Source of the DNA: Dastarcus helophoroides
Lineage: Eukaryota; Arthropoda; Insecta; Coleoptera; Bothrideridae
Direction: 5' to 3'
NCBI GenBank assembly: GCA_028583605.1
Contig: CM053331.1
Span: 38,876,783 to 38,940,782, forward strand
Length of the DNA: 64,000 bases
The notes under the pieces are model-generated. The model ran no database searches and was not told the origin of the DNA. It saw only the letters and a list, made by a program, of their open reading frames with translations. Below are positions 1-10,920 of the stretch, one piece after another. A program made the translations under genes and the position numbers. Positions within the stretch are counted from its first letter, which is position 1. Every line of letters starts with the position of its first letter.

Positions 1-3000
1 ACTAGTCCAAAGACTTCTTCTGTATTAATAAATAAATAATAATAAGCTTCAAGGAGTTGAAGCAGTTATCAATGCATCTACAATCCACAAAAGCAGTTAA
101 TAATAACCATCTCTTTTAAATTGGCGCCCAACGCGGGGCCCGTAAATTACTTTCAAAACTAGAGTAAAAATTTCTTTAGTTTTAATGAATAGAGACGACT
201 TTGAAGGGGTTAAGCTAATTATCAACGTTTCTACAATCCTGAAAATGCAGTTAATATCAACATCGACCGATGCTCGAATTTTGGCGCCCAACTCGGGGCT
301 CCCATATTATTTTAAAAACTGGTGTCAAGACTTCTTTTGCATCATTAAATAGTAATTATTTTTAAGCAGCCTAAGGAATTATCAACGCCTCCGCAACCCC
401 CAAAAGATGGTTAATATCAACATCAACCACTCTTCTAATTTTGGCGCCCAGCGCGGAGCACCAATAATATTTTCAAAACTGGTGTCGAAACTTCTTTCGT
501 GTTAGTGAATAGAGATGACTTTAAAAGTTTAAGTAATTATCAACGCCTTCACAACCCTCAAAAGACAGTTAATATCAATAATGATCAGTTTTGTAATTTT
601 GGCGCCCAACGTGGGGCCCCAATATTATTTTCAAAACTGGTGTCAAGACTTCTTTCGTATTAATGAATAAAGATGATTTTCAAGGAACTTAAGTAATTGT
701 CAACGCCCCCACAACCCCCAAAAGGCAGTTAATATCAACATCAGGCACCCTCTTAATTTGGCGCCCAACGCGGGGCCCGATTTTCAAAAATGGTGTCAAC
801 ACTTCTTTCGTATTAATGAATAGAACTTATTTTAAAGGAATTTAGGTAATTATCATAGCTTCCACAACCTTCAAAAGACAGTTAATGTCAACATCAACTA
901 CCCCTCTAATTTTAGGGCTCAAAAAAGGGCCCCAACATTATTTTGAAAACTGGTGTCAAGACTTTCCTCGTATTAATGAATAGAGATGATTTTTAAGGAG
1001 CTTACATAATTATCAACGCTTCCACAACCTTCAAAAGGCAGTTAATATCGACATTAAACACTACTATAATTTTGGCGCCCAACGCGGGGCCCCCAATATT
1101 ATTTACAAAACTGGTGTCAAAATCTCTTTTGGGTTAAAGAATACAGATGATTTTAAGGGATTTTGGGTAATTATCAACGCTTCAACAATTTTCAAAAGGC
1201 AGTTAATGTCAACATCAACCACTTCTCTAATTTTGGCACCTAACGCGGGGCCCCAATATTATTTACAAAACTGGTGTCAAACCTCTTTTGTGTTAAGCAA
1301 TACAGATGATTTTAAGGGATTTTAGGTAATTATCAACGCTTCAACAATTTTCAAAAGGCAGTTAATGTCAACATCAACCACTTCTCTAATTTTGGCACCT
1401 AACGCGGGGCCCCAATATTATTTTCAAAACTGGTGTCAGGACCTCGTTCGTATTAATGAATAGAGATGATTTTGAAGAAGTTTAGTTATTTATCAACGCC
1501 TCCACAACCCTAAAAAGGCAATTAATGTCGACATCAACCATTCTTCTAATTTTGGCGCCCAACGCGGGGCCCCCAATATTATTTACAAAACTGGTGTCAA
1601 GACTTCTTTCGTATTAATGAATAGAGAAGATTTTCAAGAAGCTTAAGCAATTATCAACGCTTTCCCAACCCTCAAAAGGCAGTTAATGTCAACATCAACT
1701 ACTCCTCTAATTTTGGCACCCAATATCGAACATAAATACTACTATAATTTTGGCGCCCAACGCGGGGCCCCCAATATTATTTACAAAACTGTGTTCAAAA
1801 TCTCTTTTGGGTTAAGAATACAGATGATTTTAAGGGATTTTGGGTAATTATCAACGCTTCAACAATTTTCAAAAGGCAGTTAATGTCAACATCAACCACT
1901 TCTCTAATTTTGGCACCTAACGCGGGGCCCCAATATTATTTACAAAACTGGTGTCAAAACCTCTTTTGTGTTAAGCAATACAGATGATTTTAAGGGATTT
2001 TAGGTAATTATCAACGCTTCAACAATTTCAAAGGCAGTTAATGTCAACATCAACCACTTCTCTAATTTTGGCACCTAACGCGGTGGCCCCAATATTATTT
2101 TCAAAACTGGTGTCAGGACCTCGTTCGTATTAATGAATAGAGATGATTTTGAAGAAGTTTAGTTATTTATCAACGCCTCCACAACCCTAAAAGGCAATTA
2201 ATGTCGACATCAACCATTCTTCTAATTTTGGCGCCCAACGCGGGGCCCCCAATATTATTTACAAAACTGGTGTCAAGACTTCTTTCGTATTAATGAATAG
2301 AGATAATTTTGAAGAAGCTTAAGTAATTATCAACGCTTTCACAACCCTCAAAAGGCAGTTAATGTCAACATCAACTACTCCTCTAATTTTGGCGCCCAAA
2401 ATGGGGCCCCAATATTATTTTCAAAACTGGTGTTAAAACTTTATTCCTATAAAAGAATAGAGATGATTCTCAAGAAGCTTAAGTAGCTATCAACGCCCCA
2501 ACAACTCTCAGAAGGCAGTTAATATCAACATTAAACATTTCTCTAACTTTGGCGCCCAACTCGGGGCCCAATATTATTATTAAAACTGATGTATTTACAC
2601 CAGTTTTATAAAAAAAGTCTTTACTTCTTTCGTATTAATAAAAAGAGATGATTTTCAAAGAGTTTAAAAAATTATCAATGCTTTCACAACCCTCAAAAGG
2701 CAGTAAATGTCAACATCAACTACTCCTCTAATTTTGGCGCCCAACATGGAGCCCCAATATTATTTTCAAAAGTGGTGTCAGGACCTCGTTCGTATTAATG
2801 AATAGAGATGATTTTGAAGAGGTTTAGGTATTTATCAACGCCTTCACAACCCTAAAAAGGCAATTAATATCGACATCAACCACTATTCTAATTTTGGCGC
2901 CCAACGCGGGGCCCAATATTATTTTCAAAACTGACGTATTTACATCAGTTTGGAAAGAGGAGTCCTTACTTCTTTCGTATTAATAAAAAGAGATGATTTT

Positions 3001-5962
3001 CAAGATGCCTAAATAATTATCAATGCTTTCACAACCCTCAAAAGGCAGTTAATGTTAACATCAACTACTCCTCTAATTTTGGCGCCCAAAATGGGGCCCC
3101 AATATTATTTTCAAAACTGGTTTCAGGACTTCTTTCGTATTAAAGAGTAGAGATGATTTCCAAGAAGCTAAAGTAATTATCAACGCCTTCAAAATCCTCA
3201 AAAGTCAGTTAATGTCAACACTAAACACTCCTCTAATTTTGGCGCCTAACGCGGGGCCCCCCCAATATTATTTTCAAAACTGGTGTCAGGACCTCGTTCG
3301 TATTAATGAATAGAGATGATTTTGAAGAAGTTTAGGTATTTATCAACGCCTCCACAACCCTAAAAAGGTAATTAATATCAACATCAACCACTTTTTCAAT
3401 TTTGGCGCCCAACCCAGGGCCCAATATTATTTTCAAAACTGATGTATTTACACCAGTTTAGAAAGAGAAGTCTTTACTTCTTTCGTATTAATGAAAAGAG
3501 ATGATTTTTAAAAAGCCTAAATAATTATCAATGCTTTCACAACCCTCAAAAGGCAGTTAATGTAAACATCAACTACTCCTCTAATTTTGGCGCCCAAAAT
3601 GGGGCCCCAATATTATTTTCAAAACTGGTGTTAAAACTTTATTCCTATAAAAAATAGAGATGATTCTCAAGAAGCTTAAGTAGCTATCAACGCCCCAACA
3701 ACTCTCAGAAGGCAGTTAATATCAACATTAAACATTTCTCTAACTTTGGCGCCCAACTCGGGGCCCAATATTATTATTAAAACTGATGTATTTACACCAG
3801 TTTTGAAAGAGAAGTCTTTACTTCTTTCGTATTAATAAAAAGAGATGATTTTCAAAGAGTTTAAAAAATTATCAATGCTTTCACAACCCTCAAAAGGCAG
3901 TAAATGTCAACATCAACTACTCCTCTAATTTTGGCGCCCAACATGGAGCCCCAATATTATTTTCAAAACTGGTGTCAGGACTTCTTTCGTATTAAAGAAT
4001 ATAGATCATTTCCAAGAAGCTTAAGTAATTATCTACGCCTCGACAACTCTTAGAAAGTTGTTAATATCAACACTAAAACATTCCTCTAATTTTGGCGCCC
4101 AACTGGGGGCCCAATATTATTTTCAAAACTGATGTATTTACACCAATTTGAAAAGAGAAGTCTTTACTTCTTTCGTATTAATAAAAAGAGATGATTTTCA
4201 ACATGCCTAAATAATTATCAATGCTTCCACAACCCTCAAAAGGCAGTTAATGTCAACATCAACTACTCCTCTAATTTTGGCGCCCAACATGGGGCCCCAA
4301 TATTATTTTCAAAACTAGTGTTAGGACTTCTTTCGTATTAAAGAATAAAGATGATTTCCAAGAAGCTTAAGTAATTATCAACGCCTCCACAATCTTCAAA
4401 AGTCAGCTAATATCAACACTAAACAGTCCTCTAATTTTAGCGCCCAACGCGGGGACCCAATATTATTTTCAAAACTGGTGTCAGGATCTCGTTCGCATTA
4501 ATAAATAGAGATGATTTTGAAGAAGTTTAGGTATTTATCAACGCCTCCATAACCCTAAAAAGGCAATTAATATCGACATCAACCACTCTTCTAATTTTAG
4601 CGCCCAAAGCGGGGCCCCCAATATTATTTACAAAACTGCTGTCAAGACTACTTTCGTATTAATGAATAGAGATGATTTTGAAGAAGTTTAAGTAATTGTC
4701 AACGCTTCCACAACGCTCAAAGGCGGTTTTTATCAACATCAACCACTCAACGGCAGTATATATCAACATCAACTACTCCTTAAATTTTGGCGCCCAAAGC
4801 GGGGCCCCAATATTATTTTCAAAACTGGTGTCAAGACTTCCTTCGTATTAATGAAGAGAGATGATTTTGAAGAAGTTTAAGTAATCGACAACGCTTCCAC
4901 AACCTTCAAAAGGAAGTTAATGTCAATATCAACTACTCCTTTAATTTTGGCGCCCAAAGCGTGGCCCCAATATTATTTTCAAAACTTTAAACTTTAAAAC
5001 AACCCTAAAAAGGCAATTAATATCGACATCAACCACTCTTCTAATTTTAGCGCCCAACGCGGGGCCCCCAATATTATTTACAAAACTGGTGTCAAGACTA
5101 CTTTCATATTAATGAATAGAGATGATTTTGAAGAAGTTTAAGTAATTGTCAACGCTTCCACAACGCTCAAAAGGCAGTTTATATCAACATCAACCACTCA
5201 AAGGCAGTTTATGTCAACATCAACTACTCCTTAAATTTTGGCGCCCAAAGCGGGGCCCCAATATTATTTTCAAAACTGGTGTCAAGACTTCCTTCGTATT
5301 AATGAAGAGAGATGATTTTGAAGAAGTTTAAGTAATCGACAACGCTTCCACAACCTTCAAAAGGAAGTTAATGTCAATATCAACTACTCCTTTAATTTTG
5401 GCGCCCAAAGCGTGGCCCCAATATTATTTTCAAAACTGGTATCAGGACCTCGTTCGTTTTAATGAACAAAGATGATTTTGAAGAAGTTTAGGTAATTATC
5501 AACGCCTCCACAACTCTAAAAAGGCAATTAATATCGACATCAACCATTCTTCTAATTTTGGCGCCCAAAGCGGGGCCCCTAATATTATTTTCAAAACTGG
5601 TGTCAAGACTTCTTTCATATTAACAAATAGAGATGATTTCCAAGAAGCTTAAGTAATTGTCAACGCCTTCATAATCCTCAAAAGGCAGTTAATATCAACA
5701 TCAACCACTCAAAGGTAGTTAATGTCAACATCAACTACTCCTCTAATTTTGGCGCCCAACGTGGGGCCCCAATATTATTTTCAAAACTGGCGTCAAGACT
5801 ACTTTCGTATTAATGAATAGAGATGCTTTTCAAAAAGCTTAAGTAATTATTAAGGCCTCCCCAACCCTCAAAAGGCAGTTAATATCAACGTTGACTACAC
5901 CTTTAATTTTGGCGCCCAACGTGGGTCCCGATTTTCAAAACTGGTGTAAAAACTTTTTTCTT
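1..5962 (+). repeat. Satellite A, main array (about 160 bp unit with primer-binding-site motif)
   Basis: About 37 head-to-tail copies of a unit near 160 bp. Each unit has a GC-rich box reading TGGCGCCCAACG(C/T)GGGGC, then CAATATTATTTTCAAAACTGG, the segment ACTTCTTTCGTATTAATGA, and an AT-rich stretch ending CTCTAATTT just before the next box. The box matches the reverse complement of the 3' end of insect tRNA-Lys(CUU), including the TGG that pairs with the CCA tail; 600-617 and 5750-5767 are perfect 18-nt matches. Several internal higher-order duplications are visible: the block near 1049-1727 recurs from 1728, that near 2390 recurs near 3590, and that near 4592 recurs near 5041. A subset of units has an inserted GATGTATTTACACCAGTTT segment. 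No coding frame is maintained between copies. Confidence 0.95.
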
Positions 5963-6800
5963 TAATTATACAAGCTTTGGTTATTTTCGCAAGCAATTTT
6001 AACTATCTGCGGAAACAATTACGCTTTATAAAGATCTTTGAATCAATCAGTGTATTTCAGCAATTTTAAATTCCGACGACGTTGAATAAACAAATGTCAA
6101 CTTTTTTAAATATTCTAAGGTCTTGTTCATTGCCTTATTTGCCTGTCTTTTTTTTACATGATTGTATATCTGTTGACTATACTCCCCAGTAATTTCAAAG
6201 ATAAATGTATAAAATTGGGCTTGTGGGAAATTTTCGAATCGAACTTTGCTTTTAATTAAATTTAAACTAAAAGAGATTGAAGGATTGGGAGAATTCCTGT
6301 TCGTTTCAGGAGTGATTGCTTTGGACTTAATAACTCTCATAATTTTTTAACATAAATGCACATCCTTCGACTACACTTTCCCGCAATTATAAATGTCTAC
6401 GTGCAAAACTACTTCCGGTGGAAATTTTTTAATCAACCCATGTCATTTTCTCACTTTGAATTCCAAGTTGTCGAAAAATTTGTGGTTGTTTTCCACCGTT
6501 TCAGAGACTTATCATTAAGCCCGATACCTGTATTTCTTTTTGCATAATTGTTCAACTTTTGGCGACCTTCGGACGCAATAAGGAAAAAATTACGCGCTGT
6601 GAAAATTTTTCAATGAACCCTTACCTTTCATTAAATTTGAATTTTAGAAAAACCGACGATTGTTCTAACTTGGGGCCTCCCACTGCGTTTTTAGCATTTT
6701 TTTAACCTAATTGCGCATTCTATGTTTTTTTTGTACAATTTCTTCGTTGATTAGAAAGTGCCCATTCGAGGGGTATTTTTTAACAACTGAGGCGTAAAAC
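5963..6800 (+). repeat. Degenerate copies of an older satellite, related to satellites F and G
   Basis: About five weakly similar blocks start near 5960, 6150, 6340, 6540 and 6700. Each has a T-run with TTTTTTAACA or similar, an AATTG/AATGCACAT stretch, a CTTCGACTAC-like segment, a GCAATTA-like segment, and then GAAATTTTTTAATCAACC with a following TTTGAATT. The order and spacing resemble one monomer of satellites F (45060-52440) and G (55970-60560) read on the plus strand. Divergence is high, so homology is an inference. The open frames across this stretch (97 and 63 codons) run through the repeat and are not supported as genes. Confidence 0.4.
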
Positions 6801-7344
6801 GGTCTATTCAAGGATACGCAAATGAAAATTATCAGCAGAACTAATTATTTTTTAATAATCGGGTACGACTCGAGCGCAATGTAATGAGTGTTGCGTTTAT
6901 CGCGACCTCTTTTTCTAATGGTATTTAGAAACAATAGGAAACGCAACCTCTGGCTTTGTATATCTAAATTAGAACAATAAATATTATCGCACTTTAACAT
7001 AACAAAAACCTTTCCTTTTGGCTATCGCCGCCGTAAAGATAAAGTCGAACGAGTCAATTTCTTCTCGGTTTGGTATTACTGTGTTACTACATTGTATGCA
7101 ATTGATTTTATCGCAATTAACAAGGCTGAAAAATCCCTGTTAAATATCACGAGGCACGCAAAAGAATCTTTATTAAAATATATGCGGCCCAAGTTATCAT
7201 TGGTGGTGTCTTAGTCATTAATTTTAACTATATATTTGGAAGACTTAGTAAACAGAAAATTAAATCGGCTTATTAAAAGAGGGAATCAGTAAACTCCCCT
7301 TAACAAGGCGCCCCTGGTTCGCAACACACACTTTTAATAAACAT
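6801..7344. other. Single-copy AT-rich spacer
   Basis: No tandem structure, splice-flanked open frame or RNA gene is visible here. The sequence lies between the relic satellite and the second block of satellite A. Confidence 0.5.
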
Positions 7345-7985
7345 TTATCACGTCGACTCAGATTTTTTTCGTATTAATGAATAAAGATGATTTTAAAGAA
7401 GTTGAAGTAATTATCAACGCCTCCACAACCCCCAAAAGGCAGTTAATATCAGCATCAATCACTCTTCTAATTTTGGCGCCCAACGCGGGGCCCCAATATT
7501 ATTTTCAAAACTGGTGTCAAGATTTCTTTCGCATTAATGAATAGAGATGATTTTAAAGGAGTTTAAGTAATTATCAACACTTCCACAACCCCCAAAAGGC
7601 AGTTAATATCAACACTCCTCTAATTTTGGCGCCCAACGCGGGGCCCCCATATTCTTTTCAAAACTGGTGTAAAGATTTCTTTGGTATTAATGAATAGAGA
7701 TGATTTTTAAATAAGTTTAAGTAATTATCAACGCTTTTAGAACCGTCAAAAGGCAGTTAATATCAACATCAACTACTCCTCTAATTTTGGCGCCCAACAT
7801 GGGGCCCCAATATTATTTTCAAAACTGGTTTCAGGACTTCTTTCGTATTAAAGAAAAGAGATGATTTCCAAGAAGCTTAAGTAATTATCAACGCCTCCAG
7901 AATACTCAAAAGTCAGTTAATATCAACACTAAACACTCCTCTAATTTTGGCGCCCAACGCGCGGCCCCAATATTATTTTTAAAAC
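7345..7985 (+). repeat. Satellite A, second block (4 units)
   Basis: Four units with boxes near 7478, 7628, 7787 and 7950, in the same orientation as the main array. The last unit breaks off after the box and the CAATATTATTTTTAAAACT segment, then passes into single-copy DNA. It is separated from the main array by 1.4 kb of unrelated sequence, so the arrays were split or seeded separately. Confidence 0.93.
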
Positions 7986-8467
7986 TAGTAGTAGTAATTT
8001 TGACGCTCAACTCGGGACATTGTGCAATCTGGGACTTCCGGGGTAGAGTGAGCATTAAGACAGCTGATTTATAAAGCTTTCGAGTACAAAATCGTAAAGA
8101 ATTGTACAAAAGTGTCAATTTTGGCGAGGTTATTTAATTTTGATAAATTATTTAAATACTAAACTAGGATTATTTATTCATTTCAACTTTTTACATCTAA
8201 GGGAATAATAAGCTAGCTTAGGGGTGAACTAAAAATGGCCTAATAAGGAATTTTAATGTATAACTATAAAGCTAAAGGAATACAAACAAGCTTCAAGCGA
8301 GGGTTACTCTAAGGGTATTAAATGGGGAACTATTTCACCCCATTTGAAGCTATCAACGATGTCGGTCAAGCGTGAGTTAAGTGAGACCAACAAAGCGTAA
8401 CTATCGTACAAATTTGACCGAATTAAGCAAAATTAGTCACAGTGATATTCTTATCTTTTGGGTTTCT
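7986..8467. other. Single-copy spacer inside the satellite A cluster
   Basis: AT-rich sequence with no tandem copies and no open frame I can support. Its 3' edge borders the first copy of the flanking direct repeat at 8468. Confidence 0.5.
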
Positions 8468-8620
8468 CTGGGGAACATATATCGAGGATTATGAAACAAG
8501 CTTGTCAGGAATTCCCAAACTACGAACAAAATTAAAATCTCTAGATTGAAAAATTGTGAAAAAAGGAAATTGGACAGTCTTGGGACTGCCGACAGAAGTA
8601 AAAACTTATCTTGAGAGTCT
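8468..8620 (+). repeat. Direct repeat flanking satellite A block 3, left copy
   Basis: About 153 bp beginning CTGGGGAACAT and ending near CTTGAGAGTCT. It is similar throughout to 10767-10920, with which it brackets the third satellite A block. The two copies differ at about 20 aligned positions spread about evenly over all three codon positions of the best frame. The left copy has a stop in that frame, so there is no sign of coding constraint. It may be a piece of the parental element next to the satellite unit, or simply a duplicated flank. Confidence 0.75.
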
Positions 8621-10766
8621 TTATGTCTTCCACAACCCTCAAAAGTAAGTTAATGTCAACATCAATCACTCTTTTCATTTTGGCGCCCAACGAGGGGCCC
8701 TAATATTATTTTCAAAACTGCTGTAAAGACTTCTTTCGTATTAATGAATAGAAATGATTTTGAAGGAGTTAAGATGATGCCTTCACACCCCTTAAACAGC
8801 AGTTAATATCAGCATCAACCACTCCTCTCTCATTTTGGCGCCCAACGTGGGGCCCCACTATTATTTTCAAAACTGGTGTCAAGACTTCTTTCGTATTAAT
8901 GAATAGAGATGATTTTGAAGGAGTTTAAGTAATTATTAACGCTTTCACAACTTTCAAGCGGCAATTAATATCAGCATCAATCAGTTCTCTCTAATTTTGG
9001 CGCCCAACGTGGGGCCCCAATACTATTTTTAAAACTGCTGTGAAGACTTCTTTTATATTAATGAATAGAGATGAGTTTGAAGGAGTTTAGGTGATGCCTT
9101 CACAACCCTCAAACGGCAGTTAATATCAGCATCAACTGCTCCTCTAATTTTGGCGCCCAACGCGGGGCCCCAATATTATTTTCAAAACTGGTGTCAAGCT
9201 TCTTTCCTATTAATGAATAGAGATGATTTTGAAGGAGTTTAAGTAATTATTAACGCCTTTACAACTCTCAAACAGCAATTACTATCAGCATCAAACACTC
9301 CTTTAATTTTGGGCCCAACGAGGGGCCCCAAAATTATTTTCAAAACTGCTGTGAAGGCTTCTTTTATATTTAATGAATAGAGATGATTCTGAAGGAGTTT
9401 AGGTGATGCCTTCACAACCCTCAAACGGCAGTTAATATCAGCATCAACCAATCCTCTAATTTTGGCGCCCAACGAGGGGCCCCAATATTATTTTCAAAAC
9501 TGGTGTCACGACTTCTTTCGTATTAATGAATAGAGATGATTTTGAAGCAGTTTAAGTAATTATTAACACTTCCACAACTCTCAAGAGGCAATTAATATCA
9601 GCATCAAACAGTCCTCTCTAATTTTGGCGCCCAAAGTGGGGCCCCAATATTATTTTCAAAACTGGTGTCAAGACTTAGTTCGTATTAATGAATAGAGATG
9701 ATTTTGAAGGAATTTAAGTAATTATTAACGCTTTTACAACTTTCAAACGGCAATTAATATCAGTATCCATCAGTCCTTTAATTTTGGCGCCCAACGAGGG
9801 GCCCCAATATTATTTTCAAAACTGCTGTGAAGACTTCTTTTATCTTAATGAATAAAGATGATTTTGAAGGAGTTTGGGTGATGCCTTCACAACCCTCAAA
9901 CGGTAGTTAATATCAGCATCAACCACTTCTTTAATTTTGGCGCCCAACGTGGGGCCCCAATATTATTTTTAAAACTGGTGTCGAGACTTCTTTCGTATTA
10001 ATAAACAGAGATGATTTTGAAGGAGTTTAAGTAATTAGTAACGCTTTCACAACTCTCAAATGGCAATTAATATCAGCATCAATCAGTCCTCTAATTTTGG
10101 CGCCCAACGAGGGGCCCCAATATTATTTTCAAAACTGGTGTCACGACTTCTTTCGTATTAATGAATAGAGATGATTTTGAAGCAGTTTAAGTAATTATTA
10201 ACGCTTCCACAACTCTCAAGCGGCAGTTAATATCAGCATCAATCAGTCCTCTCTAATTTTGGCGCCCAAAGTGGGGCCCCAATATTATTTTCAAAACTGG
10301 TGTCAAGACTTAGTTCGTATTAATGAATAGAGATGATTTTGAAGGAATTTAAGGAATTATTAACGCTTTTACAACTTTCAAACGGCAATTAATATCAGTA
10401 TCCATCAGTCCTTTAATTTTGGCGCCCAACGAGGGGCCCCAATATTATTTTCAAAACTGCTGTGAAGACTTCTTTTATCTTAATGAATAAAGATGATTTT
10501 GAAGGAGTTTGGGTGATGCCTTCACAACCCTCAAACGGTAGTTAATATCAGCATCAACCACTTCTTTAATTTTGACGCCCAACGTGGGGCCCCAATATTA
10601 TTTTTAAAACTGGTGTCAAGATTTCTTTCATATTATGAATAAAGATGATTTTGAAGGGAGTTTAAGTAATTAGTAACGCTTTCACAACTCTCAAATGGCA
10701 ATTAATATCAGCATCAGTCAGTCCTCTCTAATTTTGGCGCCCAACGCGGGGCCCCAGTATTATTTT
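8621..10766 (+). repeat. Satellite A, third block (14 units)
   Basis: Fourteen units spaced about 155-162 bp, same orientation as the other blocks. This block is a distinct subfamily: most boxes read CGAGGGG or CGTGGGG, and the AT-rich part carries AATATCAGCATCAA and TGATGCCTTCACAACCCTCAAACGG variants. A two- to three-unit higher-order pattern is visible, since the segment near 9650-9960 recurs near 10285-10600. Boxes at 8836-8853, 8998-9015 and 9938-9955 match the tRNA-Lys 3' complement at 18 of 18 bases. Confidence 0.94.
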
Positions 10767-10920
10767 CTGGGGAACATTTATCCAGGACTACGAAACAAGC
10801 TCGTCACCAATTCCCTAATTACGAACAAAATTGGAATTTCGAGGTTGAAAAATTACGAAAAAAGAAAATTGGACAATTTTGGGACTACCAACAGAAGTAA
10901 AAACTTAGCTTGAAAATCTC
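10767..10920 (+). repeat. Direct repeat flanking satellite A block 3, right copy
   Basis: The partner of 8468-8620. It joins the last satellite A unit directly: the unit's TATTATTTT runs straight into CTGGGGAACAT, where other units continue with CAAAACTGG. An open frame runs through this copy, but the comparison with the left copy shows no coding constraint. Confidence 0.75.

Noticed and set aside
1..10766. Arrays of tRNA-Lys genes or tRNA pseudogenes
   Set aside because: Only the last 18 bases are matched, the non-encoded CCA complement is included, and no A or B box or anticodon arm is present.
10695..10913. 72-codon open frame spanning a satellite A unit and the right flanking repeat, considered as a retroelement coding remnant
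   Set aside because: Comparison with the left copy (8468-8620) shows differences about evenly spread over codon positions and a stop in the same frame.
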